From FW021-bin31 sp964647485 (GTDB lineage Bacteria; Bacteroidota; Bacteroidia; Chitinophagales; Chitinophagaceae): a stretch of DNA of 64,000 nt. This document shows, piece by piece, positions 51,852 to 61,380 of this stretch. The notes beneath the pieces were generated by a model that did not search any database, was not told the origin of the DNA, and saw only the letters and a list, made by a program, of their open reading frames with translations. A program made the translations under genes and the position numbers. Each line of letters opens with the position of its first letter. Positions within the stretch are counted from its first letter, which is position 1. The stretch spans positions 45,582 through 109,581 of the forward strand of contig CAZYHV010000011.1 in the NCBI GenBank assembly GCA_964647485.1, read 5' to 3'.

Positions 51852-54821
51852 ATGAAAAAAATATTCTTTTCGACAGGCTTCCTTCTCCTTCTTTTTATTT
51901 TAGAAACAGCTTTTCGTCCGGACATGAACCATCCCCCCATACATGATTTAAATGATACCACTACTTCCTTCCCCGGAGAGGCAAATGAATGGGTAGACAG
52001 TGTGTTCAATGCCATGAATACGGAAGAAAAAATAGCACAATTAATATTCATTAGAGCCTACTCTCAAGGTAACCAAAGTCGTATTCAGCAAGTAAAGCGC
52101 CTGATTAAAGATAAAAAAATAGGGGGGATTACCTTCTTTCAGGGAGATCCGGTAAGTCAGGCAAAGCTTACCAATACCTACCAAAAAATATCAAAAACTC
52201 CATTATTTATTTCTATTGATGCAGAATGGGGACTGGGGATGCGATTAGACCATATATTACACCTTCCGCATCAGATGATGCTTGGAGCCATCCAAGACAG
52301 TTCACTCATTTATGAGGTAGGAAAAACCATCGGACAACAATGCAAAAGGATTGGGGTTCAAATTAACTTCGCACCGGATGTAGATATCAATAACAATCCG
52401 AACAATCCCGTCATCAATGATCGGTCTTTTGGAGAAAATAAATATAAAGTAGCCTCCAAAGGAATACAAATTATGCGGGGTATGCAAAGTACAGGAGTCA
52501 TTGCCGTTGCCAAACACTTTCCCGGACATGGCGACACGGAAGTAGATTCCCACAAAGCCCTACCCGTGATAAGCAAAACGATAGACCAATTAAAAGAGCT
52601 GGAATTATATCCCTTCCAACAGATGATTAATCATGGTGTAAAAGGAATAATGATTGCCCATCTCGAAATCCCTGCAATCGACAATCGGTCTCATCATCCT
52701 ATGTCCATTTCAAAAAAAGCAGTGACCAACCTTCTTCAGAAAGAAATGGGCTATAACGGGCTTTGTTTCACTGATGCATTGGAAATGAAAGGAGTAAGCG
52801 ATTATTACAAAGATGGCTATGCTGCTCTAGAAGCTTTAAAAGCAGGAAATGATATTCTACTATTGCCTTCCAATGTGGAAGCCTCAATAAACGTAATCAA
52901 AAAAGCGGTAGAAAAAGGAGAAATAAGTAGAACCCGGCTTGAACATAGCGTAAAAAAAGTGCTAATGGCAAAATATCATGCCGGATTAAACCATTGGAAA
53001 CCCGTGGAGACAACGCATCTGACACGAGATTTAAATGCAGAGATTCAAGCCCTAAATAAAGAATTAGATGTTCGGGCAATTACTGTACTAAACAATGAAA
53101 ACCATATTCTGCCCTTTATGAATAAGAAGAAAGGAAAAGTGGCTATGGTGACGGTAGGAGGAAAATTATCAACTTTCACCCAACAGGTTAATACGCATCA
53201 CAAGATTCCTTCTTTTCATTTCAGTGGAAAAGAAACCACCGGCCAAGCAGATAAGTTGGCGCAAAAATTAAAACAACAATATGATAAAGTAATCATAGCG
53301 ATTGGACCTTACCATCGTTATCCTGCAAGAAAATATGGGCTATCGAACAGTGCCATACAACTCGTTCAAGAGTTGCAAGACGAGACACAAACGGTGGCTA
53401 TTGCATTAGGAAACCCTTACGCCATCAAATATTTCACTAACGGACCGGCTACCATTGCAGCATACAATGCTTCAGTAACAATGCAAAAAACAGCTGCCGA
53501 TCTCATTTTCGGAGCTTTTGACCCCCAAGGAACCCTCCCCGTTTCGGTAAGTCCTAGATTTCCTTCGGGCATCGGGCTCAAAAACTTTACCTTTAAACAA
53601 GCCTATCTCCCTTTCCAATATCCCCAAAAACTAGACATCGATGATTCTCTGCTGCTCCGGGTCGACTCTATTGCAAAAGATGCCATCGCTAAAGGAGCAA
53701 CTCCGGGATGTGAGATCTTAGCCATGAAAAAGGGGAAAATATTTTACCGCAAAGCCTTTGGATACTTTACTTATGATAAAAAAATGCCGGTAAAAAAAAA
53801 TTCTATCTACGATTTGGCGTCTGTGACCAAAGTGATGGCGACCACTATCGCTTGTATGCAGCTTTATGACGAAGGAAAATTAAAATTAGACGGAACATTG
53901 GGCGATTATCTACCCTGGATAAAAGGAAGTGATAAGGCTAAGCTGAAGATTAAAGACATTATGCTCCACCAAGCCGGTCTCAAACCGGATTTTTATTATG
54001 GGCCCTTTTTGCAGAAAAATGGGAAACCCAAAACGGAAATCTTTCATCACCAGCGAGATCAAGAGTACGATATTTATGTAGCCAATGACCTGTATATGCG
54101 ACACGATTACCTCGATAGTATTAAAATGCTAATGCGAAATAGCAAGTTAGGAAGAAAACATAATTATGTTTATAGCGACATTGATTTTCAACTTATGGGA
54201 TATATCGTTGAGGAAATCACAGGGCTTCCCTTGAATGAGTATGTAAAGAAAACATTCTATGATCCTTTAGGACTCGCAACTACCGGCTTTAAACCCAGAA
54301 TGAGTTTTCCATTAAGCAAGATCGTTCCTACTCAATGCGAAAAAGGCTTTCGTCAACAATGTTTGCATGGAGATGTTCATGACCCACGAAGTGCGATGAC
54401 CGGTCAAGTGGCCGGTCATGCCGGATTATTTTCAGATGCTTACGATTTAGGTGTTATATTACAGATGCTTTTAAACAAAGGAGAATTCAACGGAAGGAGA
54501 TATCTGAAAGCCAATACGGTCCAATTATTCACTTCCTATCAAAGCGATATCAGCAGAAGAGGAATCGGTTGGGATAAGCGAGCAAAAGACCAATCCCGAT
54601 TTAATTATCCCTATCCCTCTAAATATTGTTCTTCTGAAGTATTTGGACATTATGGTTATACAGGGACTTGTGTTTGGGTGGATCCTAAATATGATTTTGT
54701 ATATGTTTTCTTATCAAACCGAGTAAATCCCAAAGGAGGAAGCAACCTAAAGCTAGAACATCTGGAAGTACGATCTAAAGTAATGGATGCCTTTTACAAG
54801 GCCATGGGCGTGGAAGGATAA
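51852..54821 (+). CDS. Glycoside hydrolase family 3 fused to a beta-lactamase-type hydrolase
   Basis: The 989-residue secreted protein joins two enzymes. After a signal peptide, residues about 45-385 are a GH3 domain with the NagZ-type motif KHFPGHGDTEVDSH and FTDALEMKGVSDYY; about 400-580 are the GH3 C-terminal domain. From about 590 a class C beta-lactamase/serine hydrolase domain follows with the active serine in ASVTK, the YSD triad (VYSDIDFQ) and HYGYTGT. NagZ-type GH3 enzymes cut GlcNAc from peptidoglycan fragments, so the fusion suggests wall-peptide or muropeptide recycling outside the cytoplasm. It is a known Bacteroidota architecture. Confidence 0.92.
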   Translation: MKKIFFSTGFLLLLFILETAFRPDMNHPPIHDLNDTTTSFPGEANEWVDSVFNAMNTEEKIAQLIFIRAYSQGNQSRIQQVKRLIKDKKIGGITFFQGDPVSQAKLTNTYQKISKTPLFISIDAEWGLGMRLDHILHLPHQMMLGAIQDSSLIYEVGKTIGQQCKRIGVQINFAPDVDINNNPNNPVINDRSFGENKYKVASKGIQIMRGMQSTGVIAVAKHFPGHGDTEVDSHKALPVISKTIDQLKELELYPFQQMINHGVKGIMIAHLEIPAIDNRSHHPMSISKKAVTNLLQKEMGYNGLCFTDALEMKGVSDYYKDGYAALEALKAGNDILLLPSNVEASINVIKKAVEKGEISRTRLEHSVKKVLMAKYHAGLNHWKPVETTHLTRDLNAEIQALNKELDVRAITVLNNENHILPFMNKKKGKVAMVTVGGKLSTFTQQVNTHHKIPSFHFSGKETTGQADKLAQKLKQQYDKVIIAIGPYHRYPARKYGLSNSAIQLVQELQDETQTVAIALGNPYAIKYFTNGPATIAAYNASVTMQKTAADLIFGAFDPQGTLPVSVSPRFPSGIGLKNFTFKQAYLPFQYPQKLDIDDSLLLRVDSIAKDAIAKGATPGCEILAMKKGKIFYRKAFGYFTYDKKMPVKKNSIYDLASVTKVMATTIACMQLYDEGKLKLDGTLGDYLPWIKGSDKAKLKIKDIMLHQAGLKPDFYYGPFLQKNGKPKTEIFHHQRDQEYDIYVANDLYMRHDYLDSIKMLMRNSKLGRKHNYVYSDIDFQLMGYIVEEITGLPLNEYVKKTFYDPLGLATTGFKPRMSFPLSKIVPTQCEKGFRQQCLHGDVHDPRSAMTGQVAGHAGLFSDAYDLGVILQMLLNKGEFNGRRYLKANTVQLFTSYQSDISRRGIGWDKRAKDQSRFNYPYPSKYCSSEVFGHYGYTGTCVWVDPKYDFVYVFLSNRVNPKGGSNLKLEHLEVRSKVMDAFYKAMGVEG

Positions 54822-54840
54822 TGACAAAAAACATTAACCC

Positions 54841-56064
54841 TTATCCTTCTTTCACATCGACGGCATCTCTCAATCCATTTCCTAATAAGTTAAAGGCCAA
54901 CACCATCAACATAATCGCGATTCCGGGAATAATAGCAAGAAAAGGATTATGCGTAATAATAAACCCATAATTCTCCTTTAGCATCAATCCCCATGAAGGA
55001 ATCGGAGGTTGAATACCAATACCCAGAAAGCTCAACCCGGCTTCGATAATAATCGCCGTCGCAAAATTATTGGCAGCGATAACCAAAACCGGCCCCAGAA
55101 TATTGGGAAGAATATGGCGTGTAATAATAGATAAAGAACCAAAGCCTAAAGCTCTTGAAGCTTCTATATAAGGCATTTCACGAACACTCATTACCTGTCC
55201 ACGAACAATACGCGCAACACTCACCCACAACGTCAATCCCACCGCAATAAAGATCTGCCAAAAACCTTTTCCAACCGCTAAAGTGAGAGCAAATACCAGC
55301 AACAAAGAAGGAAGCGACCACACCACATTAATGAGCCACATAATTATATCATCCGTCTTCCCTCGAAAATATCCTGCCGCGGCACCTAAGGAAATACCAA
55401 TCAAAAGCGAAATAATAACAGCCACCCATCCTACGCTCAGGCTCACCCTGACCCCTAAAATAATACGGCTAAGGATATCTCTCCCATATTTGTCTGTTCC
55501 TAACCAAAAACGGATTTGATCGATTTGTTTCCCCTCTACTTGTTTTCGTAATGCTGCGATTTTTATTTTTTGTACCTTATTTTCTCTATCTTTAAAATAA
55601 ATTGTTTTCTCTTGCCTCCGCAACAACCTCCTCCCCGGAGGAAGACGATAAACGAGATGCAATAAATCTATGGATACCTTTACCGATGTATCTTCATCAA
55701 TATACCGATGATAAACGAGACTATCTTTCACAAATTGATAAGAAGTAATAGGAACATAGGTATATTCAGTCGGTTTACCATGTAAGAGCTCTTGCCAAAG
55801 CGAAACTTTTTTGACCGGAATTTGCTTTTTTATTTTCAATATTTGTGTTTTATATCCCGGACTCTTCCCACTTAATGCCAACATCATTCTATTGGCATCC
55901 GGACTGTTATCCGGAGCAAGAAAATAGCCAAAACAACCCACAAAAACCGAGGCCACCACAATGACCAATCCAAGCATGGCGCCTTTGTTCTTCTGTAGAC
56001 GTTTCCAGGCCTGTCGGCCAAAAGAAGAGGAAGTATGCTCATTCATCTTATCCATCGAGGTCAT
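54841..56064 (-). CDS. Oligopeptide/dipeptide ABC transporter permease, OppC/DppC type
   Basis: The 407 residues begin with an N-terminal OppC segment and first helix (GAMLGLVIVVASVFVGCFGYF). A periplasmic stretch of roughly 130 residues then leads to the core permease helices with the EAA-loop (SRALGFGSLSIITRHILPNI) and the C-terminal FNLLGNGLRDAVD. OppC proteins normally have a much shorter loop after helix 1. No partner permease, ATPase or binding protein gene is adjacent. The GH3 gene ends 19 bp away, convergent. Wall peptides would be a fitting substrate, by inference. Confidence 0.9.
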   Translation of the reverse strand: MTSMDKMNEHTSSSFGRQAWKRLQKNKGAMLGLVIVVASVFVGCFGYFLAPDNSPDANRMMLALSGKSPGYKTQILKIKKQIPVKKVSLWQELLHGKPTEYTYVPITSYQFVKDSLVYHRYIDEDTSVKVSIDLLHLVYRLPPGRRLLRRQEKTIYFKDRENKVQKIKIAALRKQVEGKQIDQIRFWLGTDKYGRDILSRIILGVRVSLSVGWVAVIISLLIGISLGAAAGYFRGKTDDIIMWLINVVWSLPSLLLVFALTLAVGKGFWQIFIAVGLTLWVSVARIVRGQVMSVREMPYIEASRALGFGSLSIITRHILPNILGPVLVIAANNFATAIIIEAGLSFLGIGIQPPIPSWGLMLKENYGFIITHNPFLAIIPGIAIMLMVLAFNLLGNGLRDAVDVKEG

Positions 56065-56175
56065 AAAGATAAGCGTTTAATCTTTTATTAGGGAATGCCT
56101 ACTTTTGTTTTTATTATATTACAGCTTATAAATACCTAATATAGAGAATATATTTAAGATAAAAAGAAATAAATT

Positions 56176-56961
56176 ATGCATAATCTACCAATCAGTTTGA
56201 TACAGACGAGTCCTCATTGGGAAGACATTCCTTCCAACCTTAAATTATTCGAAAAAAAAATGGAGGGGTTGCAAAGCGGACAAGTCGTAGTTCTTCCGGA
56301 AATGTTTAACACCGGTTTCAGTATGCGCGCCAAGGCATTAGCAGAAACCATGGAGGGACAAACAGCAAGCTGGATGAAAGAACAAGCCGGTAAAAAGGGA
56401 ATTGTCCTTACCGGAAGCCTTATCATAGAAGAAAACGGACAATATTTCAATCGTTTATTATGGGTATTGCCCAATGGGGAAGTTGCTCATTACGATAAAC
56501 GACATCTTTTTTCTTATGCCAAGGAAGACCAATTTTACAGTCCGGGGAAAAGCCGATTGATAGCACAGGTCATGGGTTGGAGGATCGGACTTTTTATTTG
56601 TTACGACCTCCGATTCCCTGTATGGCTACGGCAACAAAAGAAAGAAGAAACGCAATATGACCTTCTCATTGTCATTGCCAATTGGCCGGCATCCCGGATT
56701 GAGGCATGGAAGACCCTATTAAGAGCCAGAGCTATTGAAAATCAATGCTTTGTTGCAGGAGTCAATCGAATAGGTTCCGATGGTCAAAATATTCATTACA
56801 ACGGCAACAGTGCTTTTTATAACCCTCTGGGTGAAGAAATTCAAAAATCAGAAGATAAGGATACCTTGCTGCATCAGACTTTAAGAAAAGAGGAGATCCT
56901 TTCAACCCGAACGACCTTCCCCTTTCTCAATGATGCAGATGCTTTCCATTTCAACATTTAA
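56176..56961 (+). CDS. Carbon-nitrogen hydrolase, omega-amidase (YafV) type
   Basis: The 261 residues form a nitrilase-superfamily amidase. The catalytic triad is Glu42 (VLPEMFNTGFSM), Lys108 (HYDKRHLFS) and Cys142 (FICYDLRFPVW). The EMFxTGF and ARAIENQCFVAGVNRIG signatures place it near E. coli YafV/omega-amidase, which hydrolyses alpha-ketoglutaramate and helps repair or salvage transamination products. The gene has its own box TACTTTTG at 56100-56107. It is divergent from the permease gene. Confidence 0.9.
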   Translation: MHNLPISLIQTSPHWEDIPSNLKLFEKKMEGLQSGQVVVLPEMFNTGFSMRAKALAETMEGQTASWMKEQAGKKGIVLTGSLIIEENGQYFNRLLWVLPNGEVAHYDKRHLFSYAKEDQFYSPGKSRLIAQVMGWRIGLFICYDLRFPVWLRQQKKEETQYDLLIVIANWPASRIEAWKTLLRARAIENQCFVAGVNRIGSDGQNIHYNGNSAFYNPLGEEIQKSEDKDTLLHQTLRKEEILSTRTTFPFLNDADAFHFNI

Positions 56962-57124
56962 CCTGCTTTATTCATGGAATTCTCCTTTTGAATATTCAAG
57001 GCATCAAGCTCCGAAGCTGTAAAAACTATCACAAGGAGTAGAAAAGACGAAAAGTGCTTCCTTCCCGCTCCCTATTTTAAGAAGAAAATCCCAAGCTATG
57101 CCTCCAAGTTGAGGACTCCTTGCT

Positions 57125-57700
57125 CTAGGAAATTGTTATTCCCAGCAGCTTATAAAATTCTTTTAAAATTTCAGGATGTCCCGGCCAGGCCGGTGAAGTC
57201 GTCAAATTTCCATCTGTAACGGCTTGGGTAGCTTGTACGTTTTGATAATGACCTCCCGCCAGGGTCACATCCGGTCCCACCGCAGGATAGCAGGTCAATG
57301 TTCTGTCTTTCACAACATCTGCGGCTACCATAATCTGAATGCCATGACAAATAGCCGCAACCGGCTTATCTTTTTCAAAAAAATGCTTCGTAAAGGCAAT
57401 AATATTAGGGTCTAATCGAATGTACTCAGGGGCTCGCCCACCGGTAATGTATAAACCATCATATTCATCCACATTCACTGCATCGAAATCTTTATTGATC
57501 TCAAAATTATGTCCCCGATATTCTAAATAGGTTTGAAATTCCGTAAAATCGTGAATTGCCGTAGCTACTTTATCGCCTTTCTTCTTTCCGGGACAGATAG
57601 CATCCACTTCACAACCTACTGAGCTTAAGGCCTGAAAAGGAACCATAATTTCATAATCTTCTACAAAATCTCCGGAAAACATTAAGATTTTTTTACTCAT
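57125..57700 (-). CDS. DJ-1/PfpI-family protein
   Basis: The 191-residue protein has the class I glutamine-amidotransferase-like fold. The nucleophile elbow is AAICHGIQIM with Cys118 and His119, and Glu16 sits at the place of the conserved acid of DJ-1. Roles known for the family include glyoxalase/deglycase-type activity, chaperones and proteases; the exact reaction cannot be told. A 40-residue insertion near 45-75 is somewhat longer than in PfpI. It is a single gene between the nitrilase and nagA. Confidence 0.88.
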   Translation of the reverse strand: MSKKILMFSGDFVEDYEIMVPFQALSSVGCEVDAICPGKKKGDKVATAIHDFTEFQTYLEYRGHNFEINKDFDAVNVDEYDGLYITGGRAPEYIRLDPNIIAFTKHFFEKDKPVAAICHGIQIMVAADVVKDRTLTCYPAVGPDVTLAGGHYQNVQATQAVTDGNLTTSPAWPGHPEILKEFYKLLGITIS

Positions 57701-57792
57701 GATAATTTTTTTATTAATTTACAAATAAACAAGTTCCATAAATATACTTAATTTTGAATAAAAAGGGGAATCTCCTTATAAAATAAGATCTC

Positions 57793-58917
57793 ATGGCACA
57801 AAAAATATATCTTCCTCAACGCCTCTTTGATGGAGAAACCTTCAGAGAGGATACTGCAATTCTAACAGAATCCGGAAAAATAAAAGCTTTATTGCCGGCT
57901 TCTGAAATTCCGGAAGGAGCGGAAGTGATTTCTTATCCCAATGCAACCATCACACCCGCCTACAAAGACTTGCAAATCTATGGAGGAAACGGTCAAATGT
58001 TTTCGCTCTTTCCCTCCATAGATACCTTAAAAGCAACCTACGCATATAGCAAGACGGGAGGAGCAACCGCCTTTATGGCAACCATCCCAACCAGTAGTCC
58101 CCAACTTATGGAAGCGGCCATGGATGCTGTTCATGAATATTGGGATCAAGGGCTGCCCGGATTATTGGGATTGCAATTGGAAGGTCCCTACATCAACCCG
58201 GTTAAAAAAGGCGCCCATATAGAAAGATTTATACAACGACCTACCCTTTCGGCAGTAAAAGCGCTTCTTGACAGAGGAAGAGGGACGATCAAAATGATGA
58301 CACTAGCTCCTGAGTGCTGCCCGGATGAGGTCATCGAATACTTGGTACATCAAAATATTTTGGTCTCTGCCGGACACAGCAATGCCACCTATGAAGAAGC
58401 TCTGCATGGTTTTGATTTAGGGATTAAAGCCTGTACTCATTTGTTTAATGCCATGTCGGGATTCAAACACCGAGCTCCCGGTTTAGTAGGAGCCGCATTC
58501 GACAGCCATGTTTATTCCAGCATTATCTCCGATGGGGTTCATGCGGAGGAAGCAGCAGTGAGAATTGCATCAAAAATCATGGGAAACCGCTTATTTTTTA
58601 TAACAGATGCCATCACGGAAGCTCATACCGACACCTATCATTACATCCAGGAAGAAGATCGTATCGTTTTAGAAGACGGAACATTGGCAGGGTCTTGCCT
58701 TACCATAGCCCAAGCCGTCCAAAAAGCGATTGCTTTTGGCATTCCGCCCGATAAAGCCTTAGCTAATGCATCTTCTATTCCTGCAAAAGTATTCGGAAAA
58801 GAAAATAAATGGGGAAAAATTGCCCCCGGTTTTGTAGTGGACTGGGTTTTATTGGATCATCATTTTCGAGTAAAACAAACGATAGGTTCCCCCGATCATG
58901 GTACTCCTTCCACATAG
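57793..58917 (+). CDS. nagA: N-acetylglucosamine-6-phosphate deacetylase
   Basis: NagA removes the acetyl group from GlcNAc-6-phosphate in amino-sugar and peptidoglycan recycling. The 374 residues show the metal ligand in GLQLEGPYINPVKKGAH, SAGHSNATYEEAL, THLFNAMSGFKHRAPG, ISDGVHAE, and the catalytic aspartate in FFITDAITEA. The amidohydrolase fold is complete. The nagB gene is not adjacent. It fits with the NagZ-like GH3 enzyme (51.8 kb) and the putative sialic-acid operon at 60.5-63.8 kb, both of which would yield GlcNAc products. Confidence 0.95.
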   Translation: MAQKIYLPQRLFDGETFREDTAILTESGKIKALLPASEIPEGAEVISYPNATITPAYKDLQIYGGNGQMFSLFPSIDTLKATYAYSKTGGATAFMATIPTSSPQLMEAAMDAVHEYWDQGLPGLLGLQLEGPYINPVKKGAHIERFIQRPTLSAVKALLDRGRGTIKMMTLAPECCPDEVIEYLVHQNILVSAGHSNATYEEALHGFDLGIKACTHLFNAMSGFKHRAPGLVGAAFDSHVYSSIISDGVHAEEAAVRIASKIMGNRLFFITDAITEAHTDTYHYIQEEDRIVLEDGTLAGSCLTIAQAVQKAIAFGIPPDKALANASSIPAKVFGKENKWGKIAPGFVVDWVLLDHHFRVKQTIGSPDHGTPST

Positions 58918-58972
58918 CTGACCACAACAAATTACAAGCTAACTTATTTTAGGATAGACCGTTAAAAAGATC

Positions 58973-58980
58973 TAGCTTTG
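58973..58980 (+). promoter_or_regulatory. -7 promoter box upstream of the DoxX gene
   Basis: TAGCTTTG matches TAnnTTTG, 79 bp upstream of the ATG at 59060. Confidence 0.4.
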
Positions 58981-59059
58981 TAAGTTCGACGCTTATTTTT
59001 ATAAAAATGACAAACTATTGTCAAAACTGAATTAAAGACTAAACAATCATTTTCTCCTT

Positions 59060-59524
59060 ATGCGATTAGGGACAAAAATAACAAAGTGTTTCCTTCGTTT
59101 GGCGATCGCTATCGGCTTTTTGTCAGCCGTAGCGGATAGATTCGGTATATGGAATTCTAAAATTGCAGTTTGGGGAAATTGGCATTCCTTTTTAAGCTAC
59201 ACGCAAAAGCTTAGTCCCTGGTTTCCAACAGTGCTCACCCCTGCTTTGGGTTATATTGCCACTGCTGCCGAGATTATTTTTGCTTTTTGCTTGCTCCTCG
59301 GTTTAAAAACAGAGCTTTTTGCGAAATTAAGCGGTATCCTGCTTCTTATTTTTGCATTGTCCATGACCTTTTCCACCGGAATAAAAAGTGCACTCGACGC
59401 CTCTGTATTCAGCGCTTCAGCCGCTGCTTTTGCGCTCAGCACCATAAAATGGAAATTCTTGGAAATAGATCAGTTATTTATGAAAAACAAACATCGATAC
59501 CGATTCCGCGGTTTTAGATATTAA
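59060..59524 (+). CDS. DoxX-family membrane protein
   Basis: The 154 residues have four hydrophobic helices and the DoxX family pattern, with an N-terminal RLAIAIGFLSAVADRFGIW, a central ALGYIATAAEIIFAFCLLLGL and a final helix rich in Ala and Ser. DoxX proteins are linked to quinone-type electron transfer or to membrane redox stress in different species; the role here is unknown. It is followed 26 bp later by hisF. Confidence 0.8.
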   Translation: MRLGTKITKCFLRLAIAIGFLSAVADRFGIWNSKIAVWGNWHSFLSYTQKLSPWFPTVLTPALGYIATAAEIIFAFCLLLGLKTELFAKLSGILLLIFALSMTFSTGIKSALDASVFSASAAAFALSTIKWKFLEIDQLFMKNKHRYRFRGFRY

Positions 59525-59550
59525 TCAATGCCCCTCAAGTAATCAATGAT

Positions 59551-60309
59551 ATGCTCACAAAACGTATTATCCCCTGCTTAGACATCAAAAATGGAAGAAC
59601 CGTCAAAGGAATCAACTTTGAAAATATCCGCGATGCCGGTGATCCCGTCGAATTAGGGGCATTATATGCCCAACAAGGCGCTGATGAACTAGTCTTTCTG
59701 GATATCACGGCTACCCATGAAAAAAGAAAAACGATTGCTGAACTTGCTAACCGTGTGGCAAGGAACATCAATATTCCTTTTACCGTGGGTGGAGGAATCA
59801 GCGCTATAGAGGATGTACGGGTATTGTTAGATGCCGGTGCGGATAAAGTATCTATTAATTCCGCTGCATACAGAAATCCACAACTAATTGAAGATTTGGC
59901 TAAGGAGTTTGGCAGCCAATGTGTGGTCGTAGCTATAGACGTAAAATCTAACGAAGAAGGAGACTGGTATGTCTATCTAAATGGAGGAAGAGAAAAGACA
60001 AGATCTCTTGCATCAGACTGGGCAAAAGAAGCTACTGAAAGAGGCGCAGGAGAAATTTTACTCACCTCTATGAATAATGACGGAACCAAAGATGGGTTTG
60101 CTATCGACATCACCAAACAGTTAGCAGAACAGTTATCTATTCCTGTCATTGCCTCCGGAGGTGCCGGAAAGATGGAACATTTTACAGAAGTCTTCCGACA
60201 AGCACATGCCGATGCGGCTCTCGCTGCCAGTATTTTCCATTTTAAAGAAATAGAAATCCCCTCCCTGAAGAAATATCTTCAAAAGGAAGGAATTCCCATT
60301 CGGGTATAG
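59551..60309 (+). CDS. hisF: Imidazole glycerol phosphate synthase subunit HisF
   Basis: HisF is the cyclase subunit that forms imidazole glycerol phosphate and AICAR in histidine synthesis, using ammonia from HisH. The 252 residues form the TIM barrel with the catalytic aspartates in IPCLDIKNGRTVKG and VVAIDVKS, and phosphate-binding GGGIS and ASGGAGKMEHF. Sequence is complete and typical. No hisH, hisA or other his gene is adjacent, unlike the usual his operon, so it may be an isolated copy or the pathway may be scattered. Confidence 0.95.
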   Translation: MLTKRIIPCLDIKNGRTVKGINFENIRDAGDPVELGALYAQQGADELVFLDITATHEKRKTIAELANRVARNINIPFTVGGGISAIEDVRVLLDAGADKVSINSAAYRNPQLIEDLAKEFGSQCVVVAIDVKSNEEGDWYVYLNGGREKTRSLASDWAKEATERGAGEILLTSMNNDGTKDGFAIDITKQLAEQLSIPVIASGGAGKMEHFTEVFRQAHADAALAASIFHFKEIEIPSLKKYLQKEGIPIRV

Positions 60310-60393
60310 TTGGATTTTTTTATATTACAGAAAAACGCAGCACTCATACAACGCTCAGTGTCTCTCCACGCTTCCGTGGCAAAAAGAAAACTT

Positions 60394-60471
60394 TTCCATT
60401 GCGACCATTGCACCTTCTTCGCGTTCTCAGCGGTTAAAAAAGAGAGAGTAAAAATTAAACCACAAAGTTTA
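60394..60471 (-). repeat. Dispersed intergenic repeat, copy B
   Basis: This is the inverted counterpart of 43225-43300. It sits in the gap between hisF and the NlpE/META lipoprotein gene. Confidence 0.75.
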
Positions 60472-60530
60472 GGGAGGAGGCGCAAAGCTCTCAAAGCTGA
60501 ATCGAAAGTAAAGTATAAATAAGTATTTCC

Positions 60531-60558
60531 GCTTTCTGCTTTCTGCTTTCTGCTTTCC
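60531..60558 (+). repeat. Short heptamer tandem repeat
   Basis: Three perfect copies of GCTTTCT and one variant GCTTTCC lie directly before the stop codon of the minus-strand NlpE/META gene. Confidence 0.85.
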
Positions 60559-60561
60559 GCT

Positions 60562-61320
60562 CTAATGAAAATAAACCGCTTTAAACCGAGCAAGCGGCGT
60601 CTTTCCTTCACTCAAAATCAGCTCTTCCCCATCTACCGCATAATGATCTACCTTTTCCAAGACTTTAAGATAAGCTCGTTCCCCTTCAAGATTTGGACAT
60701 GCCATTAAAGTAGAAGCCATCTGTGAAAATTTAATTTCCTGTCCGGAAGTCAGTTGATAAGAGCCCATTATTTGATTACATCCTGCATTTCCCGAAACTT
60801 TGTGGTCTTTTTCTTTCAACATTAAATAGGGTTCTCTATTAAAAGTACTGTCTACTGTTACTTTTTTTCCATTCAAGGAAATTAACTTCCAATATGTTTC
60901 TGTCAACTTGCCATTTTCCTTAGACAAAACATAACGATCTGCCAATTTACCGGTTACCTTTTTACCCTCCTGATCTAAACGTAAGAGCCTATTTTCACCT
61001 ACAAAATATTGATCTCCATTGTCTAATGTAATGACCTGGCCGGCATCATTCCAGCTAAATTTTCCCGAATCTTCAGAAGTATATTCTTCCTTGGCTCCAA
61101 GATATTCAATCCCCAACTTATAATGATTATTCTCCTTCAGAAGAAGAGTGGTCTGAATTCCTTCACAATCAGCACAGGGTAATACCCCTTGATAAACACC
61201 CGACCAATCTAATGCATTTTGACTATTATGACTATTCTTCATTTTAGAAGAGGTTCCACAAGCAGCAAGGAAAAAGATCATCCCTGCCGACAAAAAAGCT
61301 AAAATAGTTTTATTCTTCAT
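60562..61320 (-). CDS. NlpE/META-domain lipoprotein
   Basis: From the ATG at 61320 the protein has 252 residues. Lipobox Cys21 (FFLAACGTS) is followed by an NlpE N-terminal domain with the Cys49-xx-Cys52 motif in GVLPCADCEGIQTTL. A META/HslJ domain follows with NAGCNQIMGSYQL and its conserved Cys in STLMACPNLE. NlpE in E. coli senses lipoprotein trafficking and copper; the META domain is found in heat-shock and motility proteins. Frame open to 61377, but the signal peptide fixes the start at 61320. It is the last gene of the Kelch-MFS operon. Confidence 0.85.
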   Translation of the reverse strand: MKNKTILAFLSAGMIFFLAACGTSSKMKNSHNSQNALDWSGVYQGVLPCADCEGIQTTLLLKENNHYKLGIEYLGAKEEYTSEDSGKFSWNDAGQVITLDNGDQYFVGENRLLRLDQEGKKVTGKLADRYVLSKENGKLTETYWKLISLNGKKVTVDSTFNREPYLMLKEKDHKVSGNAGCNQIMGSYQLTSGQEIKFSQMASTLMACPNLEGERAYLKVLEKVDHYAVDGEELILSEGKTPLARFKAVYFH

Positions 61321-61380
61321 TTTTTTATGTTTTCTAATTGCATGACTAAAACCATGCCAGATATACAAAACATCCATGTT

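Noticed and set aside
56962..57124. Possible RNA gene between the nitrilase and PfpI genes
   Set aside because: Only weak, short inverted repeats; no tRNA-like or known RNA pattern visible.
61321..61377. Upstream extension of the NlpE/META lipoprotein
   Set aside because: The lipoprotein signal peptide starts at the ATG at 61320; the extra residues would block it.
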